Assembly (NCBI GenBank): GCA_026929865.2
Contig: CM049414.1
Location: forward strand, 4,471,001-4,535,000
From: Hyperoplus lanceolatus
Taxonomy: Eukaryota > Chordata > Actinopteri > Uranoscopiformes > Ammodytidae
Length of the DNA stretch: 64,000 nt
Direction of reading: 5' to 3'
Part shown: positions 22,823-34,905 of the stretch, piece by piece
How positions within the stretch are numbered: the stretch's first letter is position 1
Layout of the letters: the number at the start of each line of letters is the position of its first letter
Translations under genes and position numbers: made by a program
Notes under the pieces: model-generated
The model's input: the letters and a program-made list of their open reading frames with translations, nothing else
What the model was told of the DNA's origin: nothing
Databases searched by the model: none

Positions 22823-23090
22823 GGGGCGACTGTGGCTCAGTTGGTAGAGCGGGTCGGTCGATGATCAAAGGATTTGAGGTTCGATCCCTGCCCTGCCACC
22901 TGTGTCATAGTTGTTGTGTCCTTGGGCAAGACACTTCACCCACCTTGCCTCGTGTGAATGTCGATAGTTAGCCTGCTATCGGTGTATGAATGTGTGTGTG
23001 TGAATGGTAATGTGGGAAAGGAAAACAGGTTTCCCTTGCAAAAGAGACTCAATGGGATATACCTGTATAAATAAAGGTAAAAAAAATACA
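22823..23090 (+). repeat. tRNA-derived SINE
   Basis: The head GGGGCGACTGTGGCTCAG has an A box-like TGGCTCAGTTGGTAGAGC and a B box GGTTCGATCCC. It is followed by the central block TGTCCTTGGGCAAGACACTT and the tail TATAAATAAAGGTAAAAAAA. Such a composite (tRNA head, conserved core, A-rich tail) is typical of teleost SINEs. Other parts of this family occur at 4145-4225, about 8010-8035 and 54688-54755. Confidence 0.85.
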
Positions 23091-24739
23091 AAACATCAAG
23101 ATTAGACATTAGAAATTGCACTTAAGAAATAGTGAAAAAAAAAGAAAAATACATCAAGATTAAAGATTAGCCTACATTAGACATCATGTTGGCTGATCAC
23201 ATCCGTGTCTGTTTGCACTGAAGTCTCACCAAATTCGAGTGTAGATGAGAGTTGACAGTTAAATACCAGTTGACACAATATTCATGTTTTCAGGTAGGTG
23301 TGCCCCAGACACTTAAATAGATTCCAAGTAATATTAGTTGCCCTCGATTAATGTGTCCAACAGCATTAATACGCTCTTCAGCCCTTTTAGTGAGTCTTTC
23401 AATTAGATAACACTCAAGCAAAGCAGAAGTACCTCAAATTGTGTATCTTAAGTACAGCACTTGAGTAAATGTACTTAGTAACTTTCCACAACTTCCAAAT
23501 ACAGAGCAGGTCAACAATCTGTGTGTATTAGACCCTGTTTCCACCTGGGATTAACATCTGATTTTTGTCATCGGATCACATGTGGATACCTCTAACTACA
23601 GGTGGAAACACTCTCAGGACGCATTGAAGACGTTTTGAGATCGGATCACAAAAACCGCATTCGGAGGTGGTTTACGTTGCTTGTGTCCGATGTGTCCGCA
23701 TTCAAACAGTAGTGTAAACAGCAATGTCTCTCTTGTCCACATTAGGGACAGCCTACTCAACTGCCGCCCCCTGCCTGAGCGGAAATACGTAGAAAATGCA
23801 TCACTGGCGGCTGCAACTAAAGGTTTTAGTGTGAACCAGTTAAAATTATTGCAAATGACAAGCTATCTGTCCTCTGTTTTCATTTCACCGAGTAAAACTG
23901 ATAACACAGAAGTCGCTGATTCTTATTGGTGCCCTGCAAGCTGCAGGCATGTGGAGCGCTAACTTCCTGTTCTTATCTGCTTCAAAATAAAGGTCAACTC
24001 GCGCTTGGCTAGTAACAGGCTTTTAATGTGAAGGTGTACAGGAAAAAGTCATAAAGAAAGGCCAAAGCGGCTTGATAACTTACTCGCCTAGACTATCTAC
24101 CCGCATTTGGCGAGTGTTAATGTGGAGCCATCTAAGCAGTGTTGTGCATCGCTCCTCTGTGTCTAATAAGACAGTAGCCTATCTCGTCAACCTAGCATTG
24201 TAATTATCTTTGCACGTAATACATTTGAATAGCAAATGCGATTAAAACTGTGGCACTGTACAGCCCTGTATGTTTACTTGTTTGAACCTTTCTTTATATT
24301 TCCATTAGGGCTGTCAAAATTATTGCGTTAACGTGGGGTGATTAATTTCTTGAATTAACGCGTTAATTTTTTTATCGCAATTAACGCATGTGCAGAATGA
24401 TCCGCCCCGTGCATCCCACCGGCTCTGTACTACAGTCACTCTAAGTTGTGGCTGACCCAGGATCAGTAGCTGCGCTCAGCCAAACATAACAGCACGCTAG
24501 CCCATGCCGTGTTTTAAACTGCTAACGGTCACGTCTGTGTCGGGGGGCATAGATAGTTTATAAAATCAACTGCCGCGGGTGACAGTTGATGTCGGGAGCA
24601 ACAGGAGGAGAAACATTGTCCGCTCTGTTCAGAGCCCGAGAGGACACAAACGTCTGCAATTTTCAGAGGTGTGTGTGAGTAGACATCAACATAACGTCGG
24701 CTTCCTGGTACAAATGAACAGTCCCTACGACGTGGTCAT

Positions 24740-24742
<3 letters not shown>

Positions 24743-24789
<47 letters not shown>
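24743..24789. repeat. (CA)n microsatellite
   Basis: About 23 CA units inside the middle transposon of the nest. Confidence 0.97.
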
Positions 24790-24791
<2 letters not shown>

Positions 24792-24921
24792 GGACTGTAA
24801 TCAAGTTGTATTCAAGAATGCACAACCTATAGATTCACAAAGTAAATGCCATTATATAGCCTATATTTGCCCAAAGACATAGTAAAGAGACAGACCAATT
24901 GAATTATGGTGTGGTAGGTAT

Positions 24922-25817
24922 TAGGGATGTCCATGGTTAACTGGTTAACGGTTAACCGTTAAGAAGATTTTTAACCGGTTAATACTAAAGGTTAAACGGT
25001 TAAAAAAAATTAAATCACCTTAATTTTGAAATCCAAACTCTTATTGTGATATCGCGAAACCGGATGTAAGAATGCCAACTGTCGGTAAAGAATGAAAAGA
25101 GTCTTGTAGACTACTCTCAACTGTATAATAGGTCCATGGTATGCTCCCGGAAAGATAGCCAGTTAAAACTTATGGTCACAACACTCCCTTGCCATGTGTT
25201 TGTATAATTTAATTAACAGCGTGGGCTCCCGCTAGCTTAACATAGCGCTAGCAGTAGCCTTCTTGAGGTGGATGCTGTCCTGCATCTATCACCGTCTCAG
25301 TGAGTGTGAGAGAGTGACAGACAGGCAGTGAGTGCCCCTGCACAGACAGAGAGGTCTGCCATGCTTGTGTGCGAGGATCAATAGCGAAAACAAAAGCATA
25401 AGGTACCGTTATGCAGTACTGATAACGTCGGAGCTTATCAATACTACGGTCTTTCAAAATGTTGCCCCGTGCTCAGCACCACTTAGCACCGGGTTTCGGT
25501 AGGCTACGCATCCCCTAAGCCTGTGTGTGTGTGTGTGTGTGTGTAAATGTCCTTTTTCAGTCACTTATTTCACTTTCTGCTCCTACATTCGCATACTAGA
25601 CTCTTCTCACAACAGACAAGGTGCCGTGTGAATGTCAAAATGTATGTGAAATTAATATGCAACAAAATTGGAACAAAAAAAGGTCGGGAGCCCTGCTATA
25701 ATGCTTCATGTATTTCACTATAAATAGGCTACATTAAATCTTAACGGTTAACCGGTTAATAACCGTTAATTCTTGTGGTTAACCGGTTAAAGAAAAAATT
25801 CTAAATGGCCATCCCTA
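24922..25817. mobile_element. hAT-type MITE (TAGGGATGTCC ends), innermost of the nest
   Basis: 896 bp, starting TAGGGATGTCCATGGTTAAC and ending GGCCATCCCTA. The perfect 8-bp duplication GTAGGTAT is at 24914-24921 and 25818-25825. Both subterminal regions are filled with repeated GGTTAACCGGTTAA-like motifs. It contains a (TG)n run at about 25523-25544. Confidence 0.93.
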
Positions 25818-26265
25818 GTAGGTATATATTTTAGTTTGATTTAAATTTATTTTCAGTATTAAAATTATCATTTGGATTTCTAATTGTAGGCCTACATATC
25901 CACCTTCTGTCCTTTATCTTTCCGTTCATACAACAATATACAGAGAAAATTCGAATTTTTCGGGCATATTTCGAATGGTAAAATGAATTGTGATTAATCC
26001 ACAGAATCCTGTGATTAATCTGATTAAAAATGTTAATCGTTTGACAGCCCTAATTTCCACATTTGAACCCCACCGGTTAAAAACACCAATGCAAACGGAA
26101 ATTATGTACGTGTTGATTTACATACAGAGCGGGTGAATGGAATTGGATCACAGCTGGACAAAGAAGTCACATGTGTTACTGCTAGGTGTGAACACACAGA
26201 CTGAGCTGTCCACTTCTGATCAGATCACTAAAACCACATCAATAATCCCAGGTGGAAACAGAGCC

Positions 26266-27060
26266 TAAGTGTTTACTTAGCTATAAATGACCCACACATC
26301 CAGCCAGGCCTTACTGCAATGGTCTATCCCCAAAAGGGGGAATATATTAGACTAGCCTGAGGCTGCTGATATGGGGTATGCATGCGTGAAGTCATTACCT
26401 TTCTGGATGCCATTCAAACTGAGCTGAGACCTGCAGGGATCTGTGGCTGTCTTGGAAGTCTAGTCTGAAGGGGGAGGGCAGTGTTGGGAGGAGGGGCCCC
26501 CATAGGTCACAATGGAGATTTCACAGCCACCTGCCAACACTCACTGTATTGTGACTGAAGCAGCACGTCTCATTACATCATCCAACACAGGAGAGCCTCA
26601 ACAATACACACTGTCTCCTTCCACACTCCCCCAGACTGGAAGACAAGGCCAGATTATCCTGAACTGCCCCCCTTTAGAAAACCACAATGATCGCTGGCTC
26701 TCACACCCTCTGTGTGTACTTGTGTCTGCAGCCAGTTGACAGAAAGCAAATTGGGTTAGTAACATTAGAAAAAAGTGGCCTTTTCATAGGAACGTTGTGT
26801 GCTCATGTTTGCCAGACATATTCCAGTCCAAACTAGTTAATAAATTTAAATGTTTTGAACTGTTATTACCTGTAACTGACGAAGTTGAAGCTGAAGCACA
26901 GAGTGAAGTTAAGAGGTGGCACTTGGGATCCTAGTGGTCAAAGAGTCAGCCTGAAGTGTAGGCACAGTCAAGCGCTGAGATGTCAGTTGTGTGTAAGTGT
27001 GTGTGAACAAAGGAGCAATCAGTGGAAGTGCTAAAGGAAGTGGCAGGTCAAGTGTCTGTG
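26266..27060. other. dse intron, no recognised feature
   Basis: No gene or defined repeat structure was recognised. Short ORFs here have no domain. Confidence 0.4.
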
Positions 27061-27061
27061 G

Positions 27062-29495
27062 AAGTGCAGTGGTTGACACTAACGGTTGCCCGCTTGCCCG
27101 GGGCAACTGAAAATAATGTTTGGGCAAGTTGAGATTGCTTCTTGGTTGCCCGGACGGGCAAGTGGATTTTAGAGGGTTTGTCTGTAGTCTAGGCTATGTA
27201 TTCATGTGTTTTACAGTCTGCAGAAAAAAAAATTTACGCTAACTCACACAAAATAGAAAGGCTATATTCGCAATTGAGCAGCTGCGCGCGGCAGCCAGCA
27301 GCATCATGGTCGCTTTTCGCACTCGATCTCTCTATCTCTCTCTCTCACACACACAGCCTGTGTGCGCGCAGTTTCGCTGTCTACGTTCCGAAAGCCGGCT
27401 CTATCCTACGGACCTGGTTCCGCTATATTCAAAACCCAGAAATCAATAACGTTTGAGCTTATCGATACCGCTATGGAGTCCAGTAGGCTAGGTCACATTA
27501 TATAATTTTAAATATCGAGTCGGGTCATCTTCATCTAATTAGGCCTACTTCAGTGTATTATTCCATCACTGGTCCGCATCATGGACTGTAAAAGTGTTCT
27601 ACCTTCGACTGTCTTGAAGAAACTCCTTCAACCCCCTCCGTCTCCAAAAAAAAACAAACTCTTGTCTGCTGAGCCGCTGCCGCTGCAGACGGGCTCCGCA
27701 CCGTCTCATCATTCATTCAATGCAGCGGTGATCAACAAACGAGAGACTGTAGCAAGTGCCAAGTCCCGCAGTTAAAAAATCGAATAGTTTTTAAATCCAT
27801 ATTAAAATCTACAGGATAAGACCTAGTTAGCTAAAAAGAATCGCAAACGGTTCAAATGTGATGTGTTCAGGTCGGCTCAGTAAAATGATTATTAGGCAAA
27901 GGTCAATAAAATGACATCATGATGTGTTGAAATGTAACATCAAAAAAATAAGAAATTTTAGTTTTTCGCGGGAAGCTTGAATAATACCCTGCGTTCCAAT
28001 ACCCTTTCAACAGGCCCTCGTTCACTTGCCCTAGGCACTTGCCCTCGGGGGAATCCCCGCCGCCATCTTAAGTGTCGTTCCAATTGTCTGGAAACTGAAG
28101 TGAACTTCGTGAGATAGACCCTCGGAGGGCTGAGTGATCAAGTGAACATCCATGGTCACTTCGAGGTGGATATCACCCACAGTGCATTGCAGTTCGTCTT
28201 CTTCTTCTTCTCCTTTTATTTTCCGGTAGACTATATGCTTTTAGGGACATCGCGGCCACCCGCAGGACAAATATATATATATATATAAATATTCCAAAAC
28301 GCCTCAATTAGGCTATCCTATTTCCAAAGGAACAATCCAGTGAATGTAGCCTATTGCAGTTTATACATATTGCTGCTATAACACCGATGGCTGCCAATTA
28401 TAGGACTATTTAAAACAAATGTTTTTGGTTGAAACTAACATAAATAAGAAAATATGTTGGAGCAAACAATTTACATGTGTAAGTAACATTATCTTGATAA
28501 TCTGAGTTACCGTGTCGAAATTCAATGTTTGTTATGCTATGGAAATGGCTTTCTGCAATATAGACTACCTTTGCAAAATGTTATAATTCTGTATTATTTG
28601 CATTCAGAACTACAACTACCTATGTAACTGACGGTCCATTGCGACTACAAGGGCAAGTGAGCAAGTGGGTTCCATTTAAATACCCCGCTCCTTCCCCGCC
28701 CAGTCTCCCTCCGCACTCCAAGTTCCCTCCGTGCAACGTATGCTGTTACGTCATACCAAGGGCTGAGGGTAAATGAACGAGGGGAAGTGCAACTACTAAT
28801 GGAATGCAGGGCAAGCCTGCAGTTTGGGTAAAAAACTTGTTTTCCCAGCAATATAAACTAAATAGTAGGCCTAAATATGGAATTATGACCTGCTTAAAGT
28901 CCTATCCTGAGCTCTGCTCATCTTATAAGCAATTAAAGCAATAATACCAGTTCTCTTTAAACAAAATAATAGAAAAGTAGGCCTATCGATAAAGATTTGG
29001 ATTGTGGAGTCTTTATAATGGTATCAATATGAATAGAAATGAATGAGCCCCCTCCCTACTTACAGTATAACTGGGCAATAGCTTTAACATGGTGGACTTT
29101 AATCATTTTATGGCACACGATCACTTTTTGGCACAATGTGACCGTTTTAAATAAGTAAAATTTTTCTGTGGAAGCTAACATTCAGCTTGACTCTGAGCTA
29201 GACTGAGTTTTCTGAGCCCCTGGGCAAGGTGCATGGCAAAAAGAGGCCCTTTCACAATGCTGCAGCAGGACCAAGCGCTTGGTGTTGTGTGATGTCATGA
29301 TATATAGACTTATATGAATTGTTGTTTGTTTTATGTGGTCAGGATGAGACAAGTAAGCAGTGTTTGCATTTAAGAGATAAGAGATCGCTAAAATGTATAA
29401 TTTAATTAGCCTATACTGTATATATCATTGTTTAACTTTTTTTTTTTTTTTTTTGGGCAAGTGAACACAACATTCGGGCAAGTAAAACATTACCT
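27062..29495. mobile_element. Possible composite transposon with TTGCCCG/CGGGCAA motifs
   Basis: TTGCCCG/CGGGCAA motifs cluster near 27085-27165 and again near 29455-29485, suggesting the two ends of one insertion. The ends are not cleanly paired and no duplication was found. It contains the separate inverted-end element at 27987-28811. Confidence 0.3.
27987..28811. mobile_element. DNA element with CCCTGCGTTCCAAT inverted ends
   Basis: 825 bp, starting CCCTGCGTTCCAAT and ending AATGGAATGCAGGG (one mismatch when complemented). Inner blocks GTTCACTTGCCCT and CAAGTGAACATCC also pair in opposite orientation. No ORF of interest. A short run of AT repeats lies at about 28268-28290. Confidence 0.6.
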
Positions 29496-29596
29496 GTACT
29501 TGAATTGAATTTACAAGGAAATCACATATTGTTTGAAGGGATATTTCTGCCTGACGCCTGTGTGTGTGTGTGTGTGTGTTTTCACTGTCTCTCCAG

Positions 29597-29804
29597 GGTT
29601 CCAGCGGTCCGTAGCCATTGCAGATTCCAACTACAACTGGTTCTACGGGCCGGAGAGCCAGCTGGTCTTCTTGGACCGCTACGTGTTGCGTAACGGCAGT
29701 GGAAACTGGCTGGCAGAGCTGATTCATCAGAACAGGGTGCTGGAAGGGCCAGGCCAGTCTGGGAAAGGCCAGCGCTGGTGCACTCTCCACACAGAGTTCA
29801 TCTG
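29597..29804 (+). CDS. dse: dse coding exon (about residues 304-373)
   Basis: The acceptor CTCCAG ends at 29596 and the donor GTGAGC starts at 29805. It encodes [20 protein letters not shown], then [13 protein letters not shown] and [13 protein letters not shown], ending with two bases of a Trp codon. The reading frame joins the flanking exons without gain or loss. NGS is a likely N-glycosylation site. A (TG)n run (about 29560-29579) sits just upstream of the polypyrimidine tract. Confidence 0.97.
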
Positions 29805-30669
29805 GTGAGCTGCACAATTTGGTTTCAGAACATTTCAATGAAAAATGTCTGACTGCAGTTGTTTTCTGTTAACACCTATAAAGGTGAAATACAACCAAAA
29901 CCATTGTATTTATTGGTAAAGTCTCTTGGATTTGTTTTTCTTTCCTCTCATTTTAGGCTGTATTTCTCATATGGTGACTTTGCTCTATGACTTGCCATAA
30001 TCAAGCTACTGTATTTGAGTCTAGGGGCTACACATAATAATTACTTGTATGCTTAGTGAACTGAATAGAGATCATTATTTTTTAGATTATTCAGTGAATA
30101 TAGACTAATAATGAGAAATACCAAGCACAGTTTCCCAGAGCTATTCTGACCAGCTTTTTTGTCTGATCCACAGTCACAATCCAAATGGTCTTACATTGAT
30201 GATATGAATCAGAGAATAAGCAGCCAATGTTTGGCATTTTCTTTGAATGTACTTGAATAACTGTCTGTCTACTTGACTGATTGTTTAGGCTTTAATAAAA
30301 TCTAATAATAGAAAAAATCCTTTTGCGAAATACGCTGATGCTTTCCTGCCAGTAGTTAAATGAGAGGAATGATCAATCAATCTCTTAAATGTACATTTTA
30401 AGTCAGAGACTGCAGGCAATTAGCATTGGTGTGTAATATTGATCTTGATTTGTTCATATTGATCCTAACTATCCCTTGAAAGCAACAAGGGCACAGCTGT
30501 TCTCTTGGGGTTGTCAAGAGGCATTCTGAGAAAAAACATAGGGAATCACAGTAAGCTCTGGAATACCTTTAAACTGATGAGCCTTTCCAGTTGTGGTGGC
30601 TTTTTATTTCTCCAGTCCATATCGTTATATTAACCCATCGGATATCTGTCCTCTTGTTGTATTCAACAG

Positions 30670-32419
30670 GTATGACCCCAACCTGTTTCCCAAGCCTCCC
30701 TCTGACTTTGGAACGTCCCAGCTGCATTACTTTGAGGACTGGGGCGTGGTGACGTATGGCAGCGCTCTACCCGCAGACACAAACCACACCTTCCTCTCCT
30801 TCAAGTCGGGGAAGCTTGGCGGACGCGCCATCTTCGACATCGTTCACAGGAACAAGTACAAAGAGTGGATCAAAGGCTGGAGGAACTTTAACGCCGGCCA
30901 CGAGCACCCGGATCAGAACACTTTCACCTTTGCGCCCAACGGTGTCCCGTTCATCACTGAGGCTCTGTACGGACCCAAGTACACTCTGTTGAACAACGCT
31001 GTGCTGTTTGGCTCGGACGGGTCGGGGAGTTGCTTTAAGCCTTGGACCGGACAGGTCACCGAAGCCTGCGATTCCAAGTGGCTCAAGTACAAGGTGGGGC
31101 CGGCGGCGGACGCCCAGGGCAGAGTGGAAGCTGCTATGGAGAGACAGGGGATGGTCTTCATCCGTGGCGAGGGACGTTCTGCTTACAATCAAGAACTAAT
31201 GATCAAGAGCTTCCAGAGAAACATTCTCCTTCTCCAGCCACAGCTCCTGCTCCTCGTGGACCACATCCACCTGGATCCAGACAGCCCAACCAGGGCCATG
31301 AGTGCCTTCTTTCACAATACTGAACTTCCATTCCAGGCTACTCAGATAGATGGCGTTCATGGAGCGTTTGTCTCCCACGGTTTAGACAAGTATAAGATGT
31401 TTTGGATGGACGACACAGGCTACAGTAGCAGAGGAGTGGTAGGTTACTGGAATTACCCTCGAGGCTACCCGTACAACGGCTCCAACTATGTGAACGTCAC
31501 CATGCCTTTGAGGTACCCTCACACCAGGGTAGCCTACATTTTCTTTGGACCGGGTGTGGACGTGCAAAGCTTCAGTCTGCGCGGCGACGACCAGAGAGTG
31601 GACATCTACCTGGCGACCAAGGATCACACCTACACCATCTACCTGCTGACCGGAGAGGTGACCAGCAAGCCTCTGTTTGCCATGGTGCTGCTGGATCGTA
31701 AGAAGATCGTTTTTGAGAAGGACCCGTCGGCCGCGGAGGACAGCTCGCCTGAAGAAGTAGAGGAGTATGTCAACGTGATGGAGGACAACCTCCAGCACGT
31801 CAAGCCCGTCTTCCAGCAGATGGAGAGACACATCCTGGGACGGGTTCTCAACAGCGCTAGCTTCCATAAGACCGCAGAGAGACTCCTCCAGTTCTCTGAC
31901 AAGAAGAAAACTGATGATGTCATCGAGAAGATGTTCGCCATGTCTAAGAAACAGGGCAAGGGTAAAGGGGGCAGGAAAGTGAACCTTGGGGAGAAGCTTT
32001 CCGAGAGCCTGCCTGATATTTTTGCACAGATTGAGGTCAGTGAGAAGAAGGCCAGACAAAGGACTTCAAAGCGAACCTATGACGAAAGTCCCGAGGAGGG
32101 AGATGCAGACTCCAAGGCCTTTATGGATTACACAGGCGGCCACAAAAACAGAAAGGGCGCCTTCGTCAAGGGCCGCAAATTCAAGGAAGTTCACATGGTG
32201 GCCACTGCAGGGAGTGAGGGTCTGTCCGGCACGGCCTCCTACATCAGACTCTTTCTTCTCCTGAACACTGCCACATTCTTCCTGCTGCTGGCCGTGTTGC
32301 TGACGCGCTTCCAGAGAGGCCGAAGTCTTCACACGCAGAGATGTTTCTACACCATCCTCCTGATCGACTGCTTCATCCTACTGTACCTCTACTCCTCATG
32401 CTCACACACACAGTGTTAA
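30670..32419 (+). CDS. dse: dse terminal coding exon (dermatan-sulfate epimerase C-terminal part)
   Basis: The acceptor CAACAG ends at 30669. An in-frame ATG further upstream is intronic, so the exon start was chosen by splice phase and homology (WYDPN). It encodes about 582 residues to the TAA at 32417-32419. Key features are [29 protein letters not shown] (its first His aligns with human His450, proposed catalytic) and EALYGPK (Tyr equivalent to human Tyr473). NGSNYVNVT holds glycosylation sequons. A lysine/glutamate-rich region precedes two hydrophobic C-terminal helices ([19 protein letters not shown] and [17 protein letters not shown]). The topology matches DSE family proteins, which are membrane-anchored epimerases. 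With the other exons, about 816 residues are visible against about 820 expected after residue 138 of the 958-residue human protein. No frameshift or stop. Confidence 0.98.
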
Positions 32420-32561
32420 CACCGTGACACAGAGAAGGCTCGTCCAACTACGGATCCAACCGTCTGTTCATGGTGAACTAAATGCTCAGCCCACCACCTC
32501 AGTCTGAGCCACTTTTTACTACAGATTAGCAGGGCCTCATTTACAATGACACCTCAGGGCG

Positions 32562-33006
32562 CTTACACACCTGACAGTCCGCTTGTAGTTTACTTCTTTG
32601 GTTCACACCAGATTCGAGAACGATACATTGGTTTGTTTATCAATAGGATTGGTTCTATTTCACACCTGTTGTTTCCTCTGGTCTGAATTAGTTGGTGAAG
32701 AACCAAATTGCAGCGGTATAAGCCACATGAGAACAATCTCTTTACTCATTGGTCAAATGTGTTAATGCAAAGCGTAGCTGGCTAAGGGAGATTGTTACTC
32801 AGTGTTTCCTGCATTTGGGTCGGACTCAGTTCGATCATGTTCTCACCACAAATGGACCACACCAGAGTTTGTTTGGAAACATACCAAGACCACCACTTTT
32901 TGACTACTGTGTTTTCACCTGAACAAATGAACCGCAGCAAAGGTGGAAATAATACCCTGAGTTTGTTTCAATCGAACCAAACACAGAAGGTGTGAAAGTG
33001 GCCTGA
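32562..33006. mobile_element. MITE in dse 3'UTR
   Basis: The left end CTCAGGGCGCTTACACACCT pairs with the right end, the complement of CTCAGGCCACTTTCACACCT. The body has GGTTCACACCAGATTC-type motifs recalling the element at 3761-4255. No clear duplication. Confidence 0.65.
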
Positions 33007-33321
33007 GAGTTTGACATAGCCAGAATTTTTTTTTACAAGTCATGATATTTCAAGAATGAAGTCATTATCATACAGGAAAAAGTCACAATCATTCAGGAAA
33101 GTCATACGAGATGCTTATATAAATCTTATTTTTTACATATCTTCATGGTCTGTCTGCAAGTACTGTTCTTGCAAAAGTACCATCTTCTCGTTATAGCATG
33201 ACTTTCTCTTGTAATATTCTGACTTTTCCTTGAAATTAGAATTGTATACTTTAATAGTTTGACTCTTATTTTCACAATATTTCTAGAAATGACGATGTCA
33301 CGCCCCTTATATTATGACTTG

Positions 33322-33773
33322 TTAAAGGTCACATATCATGCTCATTTTAAGGTTACAAATTGTAATTTGGGTTTCTACTAGAAACTGTTCTCGTGGTGTA
33401 GTGTCGCAAAAATCTCCTCTTTTCAGCCTCTGTCTGAAACTCACTGTTTTAGAGCCTGTCTCTTTAAGCCACTCCTTTCAAAAAGCCCAGAATTAAACTG
33501 CTGGTTTGAACCTAACTGCCAGTTAGATTCAGGGGGATCTATGGGTGTGCTTATCACAGGTGGAGGAAGTGCTAAGTCAGGTTGGTAATGAGGGGGCGTG
33601 GCATCAATCCTACTTTGATTCTTCAACACAGGTTTTCATAAAGGTGGAGATGGAGAAAAAGAGAGCGGGTTGTTATTTAACATACTTTGGGAGTCTGTTA
33701 TCACACTGGGGACCCATATTTATGGTGGAAAACCATGAAACAGTGCATTTTTGCATAATAGGTTACCTTGAAG
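33322..33773. mobile_element. TTAA-ended MITE, family B, short copy
   Basis: Starts TTAAAGGTCACATATCATGC and ends near GCATAATAGGTTACCTTGAA. It is a diverged relative of the ends of the 17322-20602 element. It is non-coding. Confidence 0.65.
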
Positions 33774-34276
33774 TAAATTGTATTCATGAAGCCTAAAAAT
33801 CAAGAATGTTATCATCTCTCAATTGCAACATGATTCATGTATTTGAACTTTTAATCTCATAATGTTTTTACCTTTATCTAGAGATTAAGAGGTTATTCTC
33901 ATAACATTGTGCCCACCTCCCCCCCATGTGTGACTTTATTCTTGAAATGTCCAATTTGTCAATGTCAGTGGCCCTAATACTCATACAATTTACCTAATGG
34001 GTGTTCAGGGGAAACAGCTGATTCCAAATAGGAATTGATGAATTGCCAAGATGAAACCTCTGATGTAATAAGCTTCTGTGGAGCTTTAGAAACCAAGTCT
34101 GTGGGAAGTCTAGAAGTGTACAGAGGGCCTGCCTGATCTCAAGGTTCACCACTATGATACAGTTGCCTCACCTGTACTTGAGATTTTGTCCTGTCTACCT
34201 AGTTCATAGAAATTCATCTAAATGTATATATGTGAAAGCAAGATATATTTTTATGGTCTCTTTTTTACCAGTTGTA

Positions 34277-34282
34277 AATAAA
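34277..34282 (+). promoter_or_regulatory. Candidate polyadenylation signal for dse
   Basis: A canonical AATAAA about 1.86 kb after the dse stop, with a GT-rich stretch 30 bp further on. Confidence 0.5.
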
Positions 34283-34639
34283 ATTACTACATGCATATGT
34301 GCATCCATTGTGTGTTGTGTCAAGTGAATGTGTGCACTGCAAAAAATAACAGAGCTCAGAACACTGCAACCTGAAAGCCAACGAATATGAACAAGATCTT
34401 CCCTTTAACAGTTCCTTCATTTAGCTTAAACTTTACTACAGGCAAGCATTGGATGATTTACATCACATTATAACTGGTATTTGTAAGCATGTGGACGTTT
34501 ATGTATTTGTCTGACAAATGTGTTGATGTACCTTTTTTATCAGTGGACATTCTGACACATGACAGTGAGAAAAAGAACAGGTTTAATAAATAAAATGAAT
34601 GATGGCTGAATTGCATTTAGCTGCTTCAGTCTCAGGTTC

Positions 34640-34905
34640 CTGGTATTGTACATAATGTCAACAGTGCCAGAAGATGTGCTTTAGAAGTTGAGAGTTTTGG
34701 TTCAGGGTATTGAGAGAAAAAAAACGAATGTTGAGATAATGTCTGTTAAAGATGGTTGTAGCCTATAGGAGAAATATACAGACACAAACCCTAAATGTAC
34801 ATTTTGGACCTTTGTTTATAATAGTATGCAAGGAGACATGGTATGGAACAAAATTCACCAGGATCTTAAAAATTGACCAGTGCTGGAAGAAAAACTGTTT
34901 GTTTT
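34640..34905 (+). repeat. Interspersed repeat family R, copy 3
   Basis: Contains GTGCTTTAGAAGTTGAGA, GTTAAAGATGGTTGTA, GGAGAAATATACAGACAC, AAATGTACATTTTGGACC and GACCAGTGCTGGAAG in the family order. Confidence 0.7.

Larger units (their letters stand above)
24306..26052. mobile_element. hAT-type MITE (TAGGGCTGTCAA ends), middle of the nest
   Basis: Starts TAGGGCTGTCAAAATTATTG and ends TTGACAGCCCTA. Flanking 8-mers ATTTCCAT (24298-24305) and ATTTCCAC (26053-26060) agree at 7 of 8 bases. It contains GCGTTAACG-type subterminal repeats and a (CA)n run at about 24743-24789. Confidence 0.88.
23531..26265. mobile_element. Outer DNA transposon with CTGTTTCCACCTGGG inverted ends
   Basis: The left end is CCCTGTTTCCACCTGGGATTA at 23533. 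The right end, near 26265, is the complement of CTCTGTTTCCACCTGGGATTA. It is split by a hAT-type element (24306-26052), which is itself split by another (24922-25817). Without them the outer element would be about 1 kb. The target-site duplication is not clear. No transposase ORF was recognised. Confidence 0.7.
32420..34300 (+). other. dse: Probable dse 3'UTR
   Basis: The interval after the dse stop contains AATAAA at 34277-34282, followed by GT-rich sequence (TGTGTGTTGTG near 34310), a plausible cleavage region. Nearer strong signals were not evident, so the UTR may be about 1.9 kb. It includes two MITE insertions (32562-33006 and 33322-33773). The end is inferred. Confidence 0.5.

Noticed and set aside
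27581..27775. 64-residue ORF with proline/lysine-rich sequence
   Set aside because: It looks protein-like but lies inside a probable composite transposon and has no recognised family.
31382..32059. 225-codon open frame antisense to the dse last exon
   Set aside because: It is the reverse-strand shadow of a strongly conserved coding exon with no domain of its own.
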